A stretch of DNA of 5,342 bases from Thermodesulfobacteriota bacterium (GTDB lineage: Bacteria; Desulfobacterota; RBG-13-43-22), in assembly GCA_025454185.1 (NCBI GenBank), contig JALOOY010000160.1, positions 1-5,342 on the forward strand, given 5' to 3'. Of the stretch, positions 1-5,202 are shown in pieces; within the stretch, counting starts at the first letter, position 1, and the number at the start of each line of letters is the position of its first letter. The position numbers and the translations under genes are program-made. Below the pieces are notes generated by a model. That model made no database searches. It was not told the DNA's origin and was given only the letters and a program-made list of their open reading frames with translations.

Positions 1-12
1 GTTCGATGTTCG
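1..12. repeat. Partial heptamer (GAACATC-type) repeat, cut by window edge
   Basis: The first 12 bases, GTTCGATGTTCG, are the exact reverse complement of positions 4880-4891, which belong to the GAACATC heptamer array upstream of livH. Here the repeat sits one base beyond the stop codon of the binding-protein gene, so members of the same repeat family bracket the whole liv operon in opposite orientation. Only about one and a half units are inside the window, so the full size cannot be seen. A chance 12-base match is possible but unlikely given the second copy's repeat structure. Confidence 0.55.
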
Positions 13-13
13 C

Positions 14-1207
14 CTATTTCCCCTTATAGAGCTTCCAGGTTCCCTTCTCGATTACCACCGGCACGTAGCACTTGGGGCCCAGGCCGTTGTGGTTTTCCGG
101 GGAATAGTTGAAGACGCCGTTCTGGCCCACGAAACCCTTGATCTTCTCCAGATTGTCCCGCAGTTGCTCCCGAATCTTGATCAGGTCCTGGTCCTTGGCC
201 GGGTCCAGTTTGGGGTCCACTTTTTTCAGGGCCTCCGCCACCAAGTAGACCTGGTCCCAGGGATGGCCGGCATAGAGGCTGAAAGCGCCGTGGGCTTTGG
301 TGTATTTGGTGTAAAGGTCCATGGCCACTTTCTTCTGTACGTCGCTGGCGGGGAGGTCCGGGGCGATCAGGGTCTTGAGGGAGGTGCTGACGATCCCTTC
401 CGCGTATTTCCCGGCCAGGTCGATGAACTCGGGCCCCACGATGGCATAGTCGCTGACGATGGGGTGGTTGAAGCCCTGGTCCCGGGCGTTCTTGATCACT
501 ACCACCGTGTCCGGAACGTTGCCGGTGATCAGCAGTCCGTCCACCCCGGCGGCCTTCAGATGCGTGATCTGGGGGCTCATGTCGGTGCTGCCCGGAGCGT
601 ATTTTTCTACCACAGCCGGCGTGATCTTCAGTTCTTTAACCGCCCAGTCAAAGACTTCCTTGCCGGCCTGGCCGTAGGCGGTGTCGATGTAAAGGTAGGC
701 GATCTTCTTGGCCCCCCGCTGGATCAGGTTTTCCAGCAGCACGGGAATGGAGGCCTCCCGCTGCCGGGGCACGACGTTGAAGACCCATTTCTTGGTGGGG
801 ATCCAGAGTTTGTCGATGGGGGTGGCGGCGATCATGGGGGTTTTGGCCGATTCGACGGTCTGCAGTACGGCCATGGCGGCGCCGGAGGAGCTGTAGCCCC
901 CGAGGAGGACGGCCTTGTCCACTTCCACCAGCCGCTTGGTGTGAATGACCGCCTTGGCCGGTTCGCTCTCGGTGTCGTAGTAGATCACTTTCAACGGTCT
1001 GCCGTTGACGCCGCCGCCGGCGTTGATGGTCTCCACGGCGATGTCCATGCCCCGTTTGCCGCCGATGCCCAGGTTGGACTGGCGGCCGGTCAAATCCAGG
1101 GTACCGCCGAGGATGTAGGGGGCTTTCTGCTGGGCCGTGCTGCTGCCGGGCAGGAAAATCACCGTTGCCATGAACAGGGACAGGAAAACTACGATCATGC
1201 GTTTCAT
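14..1207 (-). CDS. Branched-chain amino acid-type ABC transporter substrate-binding protein (LivK-like, Peripla_BP_6)
   Basis: This 397-residue periplasmic binding protein is the ligand receptor of the importer encoded upstream. Residues 1-25 form a Sec signal peptide: MKR, a hydrophobic core, then SSTA before QQ, with likely cleavage after A25. There is no lipobox cysteine, so a soluble periplasmic protein is expected. Family hallmarks are an N-terminal strand near 31-40 (YILGGTLDLT), the GKRGMDIAVETINAGGGVNG block at about 50-69, the DTES segment at 78-81, and the YSSSGAAMAV loop at 105-114, which in this family contacts the ligand's amino and carboxyl groups. Length fits the family. The ATG is supported by AAGGAGG six bases upstream. 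It lies 252 bases downstream of livF, separated from it by a palindromic repeat element. The substrate is uncertain: similar proteins bind leucine-type amino acids, amides or aromatic acids. I am confident of the family, not of the ligand. Confidence 0.93.
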   Translation of the reverse strand: MKRMIVVFLSLFMATVIFLPGSSTAQQKAPYILGGTLDLTGRQSNLGIGGKRGMDIAVETINAGGGVNGRPLKVIYYDTESEPAKAVIHTKRLVEVDKAVLLGGYSSSGAAMAVLQTVESAKTPMIAATPIDKLWIPTKKWVFNVVPRQREASIPVLLENLIQRGAKKIAYLYIDTAYGQAGKEVFDWAVKELKITPAVVEKYAPGSTDMSPQITHLKAAGVDGLLITGNVPDTVVVIKNARDQGFNHPIVSDYAIVGPEFIDLAGKYAEGIVSTSLKTLIAPDLPASDVQKKVAMDLYTKYTKAHGAFSLYAGHPWDQVYLVAEALKKVDPKLDPAKDQDLIKIREQLRDNLEKIKGFVGQNGVFNYSPENHNGLGPKCYVPVVIEKGTWKLYKGK

Positions 1208-1213
1208 AATGCT

Positions 1214-1220
1214 CCTCCTT
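1214..1220 (-). promoter_or_regulatory. Shine-Dalgarno of the binding-protein gene
   Basis: Read on the minus strand this is AAGGAGG, followed by six bases and then ATG at 1207-1205. It is the strongest ribosome-binding site in the window. This fits the family expectation that the binding protein is made in excess over the membrane parts. I see no convincing promoter between here and the repeat element at 1256. Confidence 0.8.
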
Positions 1221-1292
1221 CATTGAAATTATTTCGGTGACCTTAAAAAGACTTATTCACCGCAAAGACGCCAAGAACGCAAAGGACAACCA

Positions 1293-1325
1293 TTTTCCAT
1301 TGGCGAAGAATACGCCAATGGAAAA
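1293..1325. repeat. Perfect 13-bp hairpin inside the palindromic element
   Basis: The arm 1293-1305 (TTTTCCATTGGCG) pairs perfectly with 1313-1325 (CGCCAATGGAAAA) around a seven-base loop. Neither strand has the GC stem followed by a T-run of an intrinsic terminator, since the T-rich side precedes the stem. As RNA it would be a stable stem in the livF to binding-protein spacer. Confidence 0.8.
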
Positions 1326-1345
1326 AATATATCACTTGCCCGCCG

Positions 1346-1355
1346 CAAACGTTTG
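1346..1355. repeat. 10-bp perfect palindrome CAAACGTTTG
   Basis: CAAACGTTTG equals its own reverse complement and lies between the two hairpins of the element. It could be a protein-binding site or simply part of the repeat. Such a short palindrome carries little weight alone. Confidence 0.4.
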
Positions 1356-1358
1356 GAA

Positions 1359-1392
1359 TTTTACAAAATCGGGTTGTCTCGATTTTGTAAAA
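1359..1392. repeat. Perfect 12-bp hairpin, extendable to 15 pairs
   Basis: The arm 1359-1370 (TTTTACAAAATC) pairs with 1381-1392 (GATTTTGTAAAA). The ten-base loop can add G1371-C1380, a G-T wobble and G1373-C1378, leaving a four-base TTGT loop. It is AT-rich, so in RNA it is weaker than the 1293-1325 hairpin. It lacks a T-run placed as in an intrinsic terminator. Confidence 0.75.
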
Positions 1393-1459
1393 AATAAAAA
1401 TTCTCAGCGTCCTTTGCGCCTTTGCGGTGAAAAATGTTTTTAACTCAAAGTCCTAAAAC

Positions 1460-2239
1460 TTATCCTCCCAGATAGGCCGCCTGGATGACCGGGCTCTCCA
1501 TGACCTCCCGGGCCGTGCCGCTGAGGACCACTTCCCCTCGTTCCAGCACATACACATAATCGGCGATCTTCAGGGCCGCCCGAGCGTTCTGTTCCACCAG
1601 CAGCAAGGAGATCTCCCCCTGCCCGGCGATTTCCTTCAGAACGCGCATCATCTCCGCCACCAGCAGAGGCGAAAGGCCCAGCGAAGGCTCGTCCAGGGCC
1701 AGCAGCTTGGGCAGGGCCATCAGGGCCCGGCCCATGGCCAGCATCTGCTGCTGCCCGCCGGACATGGTTTCGGCCTTCTGCCTGACCCGTTCCCGGAGTA
1801 TGGGGAAAAGGGAGAAGACCATCTCCAGGCGGTCGGTCAGGGCCTCTTTTCGTTTTCCGGCGGACAGGGAATAGGTACCGATCAGCAGGTTGTCCATCAC
1901 ATTCAGGGAGCCGAAAAGTTCCCGCCCCTCGGGAACGCTGGCGATCCCCTGCCGGATGACCCCCTGGGCCGGGAGTCCGGCGATGGACCGGCCCTCGAAG
2001 AGGATCCTGCCGGACCGGGGCGCCAGCATTCCGGTGAGGGTCTTGAGCAGAGTGGTTTTCCCGGCCCCGTTGCTGCCCAGCAGGGCCACGATCTGGCCGG
2101 CGCCTACGGTCAAAGAGATATTTTTCAGAACCTGGGCTTCCCCGTAAAAGGTGGAAACGCCTTCCAGCCGGAGGCGATCCGCTCCGGTCGCCCCGGTGGC
2201 CGCGGAGGAGGCGGCGGCCTGAACCGAGGGATCAGTCAA
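1460..2239 (-). CDS. livF: Branched-chain amino acid ABC transporter ATP-binding protein LivF
   Basis: This 259-residue cytoplasmic ATPase is one of the two nucleotide-binding subunits of the importer. Walker A is GSNGAGKTT (55-63), the family VPEGRELF motif sits at the Q-loop position (102-109), the signature is MSGGQQQ (159-165) and Walker B is LLALDEP (179-185). The switch position reads VEQN with glutamine 217 in place of histidine, which is usual for LivF and separates it from LivG. The start is TTG at 2239, supported by GGAGG six bases upstream. No later in-frame start precedes the conserved LRLEGVSTFYGEAQVL segment at 23-38. The roughly 21-residue Ala/Ser/Thr-rich N-terminal tail is longer than usual for the family. 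The gene overlaps the end of livG by eight bases, which implies translational coupling. Identity is very secure; exact substrate follows the binding protein. Confidence 0.95.
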   Translation of the reverse strand: MTDPSVQAAASSAATGATGADRLRLEGVSTFYGEAQVLKNISLTVGAGQIVALLGSNGAGKTTLLKTLTGMLAPRSGRILFEGRSIAGLPAQGVIRQGIASVPEGRELFGSLNVMDNLLIGTYSLSAGKRKEALTDRLEMVFSLFPILRERVRQKAETMSGGQQQMLAMGRALMALPKLLALDEPSLGLSPLLVAEMMRVLKEIAGQGEISLLLVEQNARAALKIADYVYVLERGEVVLSGTAREVMESPVIQAAYLGG

Positions 2240-3023
2240 CGGCCACCTCCTCGCCCAGATACGCCTTGATCACGGCCTCGTTGCGCTTGATCTCCTGCGG
2301 AAGGCCTTCGGCGATCAGGGTTCCTCCGTCCAGGACCAAGACTTTTTCCGAGAGGGACATGACAAAAGGCATATTGTGCTCCACGATGAAAATGGTCAGC
2401 CCTTCCTCCCGGAGCTGGTAGATCAGCTCCACCAGCTTGTCGATTTCGTGGGCCGCCAGACCGCCCACGGGTTCGTCCAGCATGAGGAAGCGGGGATTCA
2501 TGCTCAGGGCCCGGGCCACCCCGACCAGCTTGCGCTCGCCCAGGGGCAGCCGGGCAATCGGGTCTTCACCCCGGCCTTCCAGACCGACCCGGCGCAGGTT
2601 GGCCCGGGCGATCTCCCGCCCCTGTTTTTCCTCCCGGCGGGCCCCCGGCAGGGCCAGTCCGCAGGCGACCATGCCGGAGCGGCTGCGCACGTGGCAGCCC
2701 ACCATGACGTTTTCCAGCACGGAGAGGCTGCCGAAGAGCTCTTCCAGTTGAAAGGTCCGGCCCAGTCCGAGAGCGGCGAGACGGTGGGGGGGCAACCCGG
2801 CGATCTCCCGGTCCTGAAAGCGGATGCGGCCCGTATCGGGCGGATGGATCCCGGTCAGCACGTTGATCAGTGTTGTTTTCCCAGCACCGTTGGGGCCGAT
2901 GAGCGAGGTGATGGATCCCTGTTCCAGACGAAAGGAAACCCCGTTCAGGGCCATGATGCCCCCGAAATGCCGGCTCACGCCGTTGACCGCCAGCCAGCCT
3001 TCAAGCGGGATCGTTCCCGACAT
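2232..3023 (-). CDS. livG: Branched-chain amino acid ABC transporter ATP-binding protein LivG
   Basis: This 263-residue cytoplasmic ATPase pairs with LivF to power import through LivH-LivM. Walker A is GPNGAGKTT (43-51), the Q-loop is TFQLEELF (90-97, Gln92), Walker B is FLMLDEP (179-185) and the switch histidine is in VEHNM (His216). The signature position reads LPLGERKLVGVARAL (159-173), so the usual LSGGQ is LPLGE. LivG proteins commonly vary here, but this version is well away from the textbook motif. The insertion between the Q-loop and signature (about 110-150) and the C-terminal EVIKAYLGEE-like tail are typical of LivG/BCA_ABC_TP_C proteins. The ATG at 3023 has AGGAGG four bases upstream. 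The gene overlaps livM by 23 bases and livF by eight. Assignment to LivG rather than LivF rests on the VEHNM motif and gene order. Confidence 0.95.
   Translation of the reverse strand: MSGTIPLEGWLAVNGVSRHFGGIMALNGVSFRLEQGSITSLIGPNGAGKTTLINVLTGIHPPDTGRIRFQDREIAGLPPHRLAALGLGRTFQLEELFGSLSVLENVMVGCHVRSRSGMVACGLALPGARREEKQGREIARANLRRVGLEGRGEDPIARLPLGERKLVGVARALSMNPRFLMLDEPVGGLAAHEIDKLVELIYQLREEGLTIFIVEHNMPFVMSLSEKVLVLDGGTLIAEGLPQEIKRNEAVIKAYLGEEVAVD
2246..2250 (-). promoter_or_regulatory. Shine-Dalgarno deciding the TTG start of livF
   Basis: On the minus strand GGAGG stands six bases before TTG at 2239-2237, inside the last codons of livG. Its spacing is ideal. No ATG or GTG in frame lies between it and the conserved domain, so it is the main support for a rare TTG start. 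Confidence 0.75.
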
Positions 3024-3993
3024 GGGACCTCCTCTGGGAAGGAAGCAACCGTTCCAGCCACCCGGCCAGTCCGCCGGGCATAAAGATGAGAATGACCACG
3101 ATGATGACCCCGAAGAAGAGGGCGTCCACCTCGGCGGTCATGACCGGCAGCACCTTGCCCAGGTAGGTGTGGATCAGTTCCCGCAGCCACATGACGACCA
3201 GACTCCCGAGCAAAGGCCCGTACAGGGTCTTGCCGCCGCCGATGATGATCATGGTGATCAGCTCCACCAGCAGGGGAAAGCCGAAGAGGGCGGGCATGAT
3301 GTAGCGGATCCAGAAACAGAAGAGGCTGCCGGCCAGGCTGGCCAGGATGGCGGTGATGATGAAGAGGCGGAGTTTGTAGGCCGCAACAGGGATCCCCAGG
3401 CAGCGGCTGGCCGTTTCACTGTCATTGAAGGCGATGATGGCTCGGCCCATGCGGGAATGCATCAGGTTGTTGAGGAACCAGAAGGTGACCAGGCAGAGGC
3501 CCCAGGAAAGATAGTAGAAGGAGCGGTCCCCTTCCAGAACCAGACCGCCGACGGAGAGCGCCGGAATGCCCATGAGGCCGTCATGGCCTCCGGTGAGCGA
3601 TCCCAGATTGGCGATGACGATTTCGATGATCAGCATGAGCGAGAAGGTGGCGCAGGCCAGATAATACCCCTTGAGCCGGAGCAGCGGTCCTCCCAGGGCC
3701 AGGGCCACCAGGGCCACAAAGAGCGCGGCCAGCAAAATAGCCGCCAGGGGCGGGAGCCCCTTCACGGCCGCGATGCCGGTTACGTAGGCGCCGAGGCCGA
3801 ACCAGGTGGGATGGGCCAGGGAAAAGATGCCGGCCTGTTCCAGCAGTACCCCTTTCCCCAGGGCCAGCGCCCCATACAGGGCGACGAAACACATGACCCC
3901 GATGACGTAAGATCCGGAAACAGCCAGGGGCAGCAGGAACACGGCCAGGCCGAAGATCACGAAGGGCAGCGGGAAAAGCCGGGCGGATTTCAC
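3001..3993 (-). CDS. livM: Branched-chain amino acid ABC transporter permease LivM
   Basis: This is a 330-residue integral inner-membrane permease (BPD_transp_2 family), partner of LivH. The start chosen is GTG at 3993, giving VKSARLFPLP. It makes a GTGA overlap with the livH stop and has GGAGG eight bases upstream. A frame open back to 4158 is only livH read out of frame. Conserved LivM blocks are LEQAGIFSLAHPTWFGLGAY (51-70), RLKGYYLACATFSL (106-119), TGGHDGLMGIP (134-144), the ATPase-contacting cytoplasmic loop SRMGRAIIAFNDSE with CLGIPVAAYKL (180-208), and IIGGGKTLYGPLLG (250-263). Hydrophobic segments run through most of its length, and a short basic tail (RRS, 321-323) follows the GGLAGWLER end motif. 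In the first block the family's usual SLGHA reads SLAHP. Function is import of the ligand handed over by the binding protein. Confidence 0.94.
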   Translation of the reverse strand: MKSARLFPLPFVIFGLAVFLLPLAVSGSYVIGVMCFVALYGALALGKGVLLEQAGIFSLAHPTWFGLGAYVTGIAAVKGLPPLAAILLAALFVALVALALGGPLLRLKGYYLACATFSLMLIIEIVIANLGSLTGGHDGLMGIPALSVGGLVLEGDRSFYYLSWGLCLVTFWFLNNLMHSRMGRAIIAFNDSETASRCLGIPVAAYKLRLFIITAILASLAGSLFCFWIRYIMPALFGFPLLVELITMIIIGGGKTLYGPLLGSLVVMWLRELIHTYLGKVLPVMTAEVDALFFGVIIVVILIFMPGGLAGWLERLLPSQRRSHVGNDPA

Positions 3994-4862
3994 AGGGACT
4001 TCCTCCGCCAGCTCAGCCGGTAGGTGCTGAGGACCAGAAAAATCACCATGACCAGCAGGGAAAAGACGTCTTTCAAACTGGCCGAGATGAAGCCGGCGCA
4101 GAAGCCTTCCAGCAGTCCCAGGACCAGGGCCGCCAGGACCGTGCCGATGATCGTCCACCCGCCTACAATGGCGGCCACCAGCCCCTTGAGGCCGTTCAAC
4201 AGCCCGATTTCATAACCCGTGAAGGTGACCGGGGCCGTAACGATACCGGTGAGGGCCCCCAGACCGCCGGCCAGACCGAAGCAGAAAAGCCGGAAGCGGC
4301 TGATGTCGATGCCCATGAGTCTGGCGCCCGTGGGATTGACGGCCGAGGCCCGCAGGGCCTTGCCGAAGAGGGTATAGTTTAGAAACCAGGAGAGGCCGGC
4401 GGTGACGGCGATCAGGAAGACGATGATCACGAGTACCTGCGGGGTCAGAGTGGCCCCCAGGAACTGGATCGGGGTGTTTCCGAACAGCGGATCGATTTTT
4501 CGGGTTTCGGAGCCCCATTTGAGCAGGATCACGCCTTTGAGGATGGAAGCCAGGGCGATAGTCAGCATCATGTAGACCATCTCCGAGGGCTGCCGGACCG
4601 GCCGGATGGCCGTGCGCTCCATGATCAGGGCGACGGCGATGGTGGCGGCTACCGCCAGCAGGGAGGCCGGGAGCCACCCCAGTCCGGCCCCGTGAAAGCC
4701 CCAGGTGAGCATGCCGCCCAGCATGACGAACTCCCCGGTGGTGAAGTTGAGGACCTTGGTAATCAGGTAGACCACGCTCCAGCAGATGCCCAGCACGGCA
4801 TAGATGCTGCCGCCGGTCAGGCCGGAGATGGCGTATTGGAGGATTTGGGAGAAGAGAGTCAT
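3990..4862 (-). CDS. livH: Branched-chain amino acid ABC transporter permease LivH
   Basis: This 290-residue polytopic inner-membrane permease is the first gene of the operon. It starts MTLFSQILQYAISGLTGGSIYAV, matching the usual LivH N-terminus, so the ATG at 4862 is right by homology. Family blocks include LNFTTGEFVMLGG (38-50), the cytoplasmic coupling loop TLFGKALRASAVNPTGARLMGID (164-186) that contacts the ATPase, and LKGLVAAIVGG (225-235). Hydrophobic stretches lie at about 15-35, 60-82, 95-113, 140-160, 190-212, 225-252 and 265-281, consistent with a multi-span channel. The last residues are basic (RRK). No Shine-Dalgarno is visible: the bases before the ATG are AT-rich (TTTAAATTTAAACC on the minus strand), unlike every other gene here. 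Translation may depend on the unstructured A/T-rich leader. It overlaps livM by four bases (GTGA). Confidence 0.94.
   Translation of the reverse strand: MTLFSQILQYAISGLTGGSIYAVLGICWSVVYLITKVLNFTTGEFVMLGGMLTWGFHGAGLGWLPASLLAVAATIAVALIMERTAIRPVRQPSEMVYMMLTIALASILKGVILLKWGSETRKIDPLFGNTPIQFLGATLTPQVLVIIVFLIAVTAGLSWFLNYTLFGKALRASAVNPTGARLMGIDISRFRLFCFGLAGGLGALTGIVTAPVTFTGYEIGLLNGLKGLVAAIVGGWTIIGTVLAALVLGLLEGFCAGFISASLKDVFSLLVMVIFLVLSTYRLSWRRKSL
4002..4006 (-). promoter_or_regulatory. Shine-Dalgarno deciding the GTG start of livM
   Basis: Minus-strand GGAGG, within the livH C-terminal codons, is eight bases from the GTG at 3993-3991. With the GTGA stop/start overlap it fixes the livM start. It also rules out the upstream extension into livH. 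Confidence 0.75.
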
Positions 4863-4864
4863 GG

Positions 4865-4876
4865 TTTAAATTTAAA
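4865..4876. repeat. 12-bp AT palindrome just before livH
   Basis: TTTAAATTTAAA is self-complementary and lies two bases before the livH start codon, where a ribosome-binding site would be expected. It may keep the leader open for ribosome entry, or it may have no role. Low-complexity AT sequence makes chance palindromes likely. Confidence 0.35.
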
Positions 4877-4880
4877 AGAC

Positions 4881-4922
4881 GAACATCGAACATCGAACGT
4901 CCAACATCGAATATTGAATTCT
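4881..4922. repeat. Degenerate tandem heptamer array (GAACATC)n
   Basis: Six consecutive 7-bp units can be read: GAACATC, GAACATC, GAACGTC, CAACATC, GAATATT, GAATTCT. The first two are identical and they decay to the right. The array sits between the livH start and its candidate promoter, so it would form part of the 5' leader. An inverted fragment of it is at positions 1-12. From memory, GAACATCGAACGTC-type repeats are common between genes of Desulfobacterota and some other phyla. I cannot confirm copy number here. Confidence 0.7.
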
Positions 4923-4931
4923 AATACAATT

Positions 4932-4940
4932 ATTATACCA
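4932..4940 (-). promoter_or_regulatory. Candidate extended -10 promoter for livH
   Basis: On the minus strand this reads TGGTATAAT, a perfect TATAAT preceded by the TGN of extended -10 promoters. No good -35 is found 16-18 bases further upstream, which extended -10 promoters can tolerate. Transcription would begin near 4925, giving a leader of about 60 bases that crosses the heptamer array before livH. The surrounding DNA is AT-rich, so a chance match is possible. Confidence 0.5.
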
Positions 4941-4987
4941 TTTTCTTAACTGATTGATATTGCGAATTAACCTATTTAATAACAGGG

Positions 4988-5016
4988 TTGGCAGATTAAT
5001 AATTTTACCGTATAAT
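4988..5016 (+). promoter_or_regulatory. Candidate sigma-70 promoter reading rightward
   Basis: The -35 box TTGGCA (4988-4993, five of six to consensus), a 17-base spacer and a perfect -10 box TATAAT (5011-5016) make a near-consensus promoter on the plus strand. The start point would fall near 5023, pointing away from the liv operon. No gene follows within the window, so its target would be a downstream gene past 5342 or a non-coding RNA. It could also be a chance match in AT-rich DNA or a relic. Confidence 0.5.
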
Positions 5017-5023
5017 AGATTAT

Positions 5024-5039
5024 TTACAATATATTGTAA
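5024..5039. promoter_or_regulatory. Perfect 16-bp palindrome, candidate operator
   Basis: TTACAATATATTGTAA is its own reverse complement over all 16 bases. It begins at the predicted start point of the rightward promoter, the place where a dimeric repressor would block initiation. I do not recognise it as a known regulator's box. It is also about 90 bases upstream of the livH candidate promoter. AT-rich composition weakens, but does not remove, the case. Confidence 0.45.
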
Positions 5040-5073
5040 TTATTAAGTGTCACGTACTGGCAATGATATTTGG

Positions 5074-5098
5074 GTCTGGATTCCGGCCTTCGCCAGAC
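5074..5098. repeat. Imperfect hairpin of a decayed dispersed repeat
   Basis: GTCTGG (5074-5079) pairs with CCAGAC (5093-5098) around a 13-base loop containing ATTCCGGCCTTCG. The stretch TCTGGATTCCGGCCTTCGCC resembles the widespread 'TGGATTCCGGC..TTCGCCGGAATGAC' type of intergenic palindromic repeat, here with a damaged right arm. That resemblance is from memory. Confidence 0.45.
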
Positions 5099-5147
5099 TG
5101 GAAAAATTCCCAATCCCGGCCTAGCGTCGTCACTCTGGCATGTATTT

Positions 5148-5202
5148 AGCCAGGGTCCAGGCCTAGCCCCTGGCTTATCCCGCTCTTAAAGCGGGACCAG
5201 GG
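5148..5202. repeat. Cluster of competing hairpins (palindromic repeat)
   Basis: AGCCAGGG (5148-5155) pairs with CCCTGGCT (5168-5175) over eight bases with a 12-base loop. The same CCCTGG (5168-5173) can instead pair with CCAGGG (5197-5202), enclosing a seven-base stem TCCCGCT/AGCGGGA (5178-5184 with 5190-5196, loop CTTAA) with only a four-base bulge. The two folds exclude each other. No T-run follows on either strand, so it is not an ordinary intrinsic terminator. It most likely belongs to a dispersed palindromic repeat, with a switch-like role as a remote option. Confidence 0.6.

Larger units (their letters stand above)
1256..1431. repeat. MITE-like palindromic repeat element with 31-bp inverted ends
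   Basis: The ends 1256-1286 and 1401-1431 are inverted repeats that align without gaps at 25 of 31 positions. Each begins TTCAC and continues in units of 8, 9 and 9 bases. The left units are CGCAAAGA, CGCCAAGAA, CGCAAAGGA. The right units, read on the minus strand, are CGCAAAGG, CGCAAAGGA, CGCTGAGAA. The outer 12 bases match perfectly. The core holds two perfect hairpins (1293-1325 and 1359-1392) and a 10-bp palindrome. No coding capacity and no clear target-site duplication are visible. From memory, CGCAAAG-type repeats are widespread in intergenic DNA of environmental bacteria and give spurious 'HRKDAKNAK' peptides; I cannot check that here. Whether it is mobile or a REP/BIME-like structural repeat is open. 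Confidence 0.75.
1208..1459. other. Non-coding gap between livF and the binding-protein gene
   Basis: These 252 bases lie between the livF stop and the binding-protein start. About 70% is one palindromic repeat element (1256-1431). The rest is AT-rich flank plus the Shine-Dalgarno. A 68-codon open frame crosses it on the plus strand, but it merely translates the repeat and has no ribosome-binding site. I find no clear sigma-70 promoter on the minus strand and no hairpin followed by a T-run. The binding-protein gene is therefore probably read through from livF, with the folded element modulating RNA stability or partial termination (inference). Confidence 0.7.

Noticed and set aside
89..1240. 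Long plus-strand open frame opposite the binding-protein gene
   Set aside because: It is the mirror of a GC-rich gene. Its translation is a Gly/Val/Asp/His-rich string without domains or a ribosome-binding site, while the minus-strand product is a clear family member with a signal peptide.
1293..1392. The two perfect hairpins as intrinsic terminators of livF
   Set aside because: Neither has a T-run directly after a GC-rich stem on the minus strand. They are better described as parts of the repeat element.
1237..1443. 68-codon plus-strand frame between livF and the binding-protein gene
   Set aside because: It translates the palindromic element itself (HRKDAKNAKD at one end, the complementary arm at the other) and has no Shine-Dalgarno.
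2824..4023. Plus-strand open frame of about 400 codons opposite livM and livG
   Set aside because: The translation is low-complexity and rich in Gln, Glu, Gly, Asp and His, as expected from the complement of membrane-protein codons. livM on the other strand has all family motifs.
3994..4158. Possible N-terminal extension of livM upstream of the GTG
   Set aside because: The added residues are Gly/Pro/Arg-rich out-of-frame livH. The GTG has a Shine-Dalgarno, a GTGA overlap and a normal LivM N-terminus.
4881..4922. Heptamer array as a CRISPR or iteron origin
   Set aside because: Units are seven bases with no spacers and decay quickly. No replication or Cas gene is present, and an inverted fragment occurs elsewhere.
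5063..5149. 28-codon plus-strand frame downstream of the rightward promoter
   Set aside because: There is no ribosome-binding site, and the frame is made of repeat sequence. Nothing supports translation.
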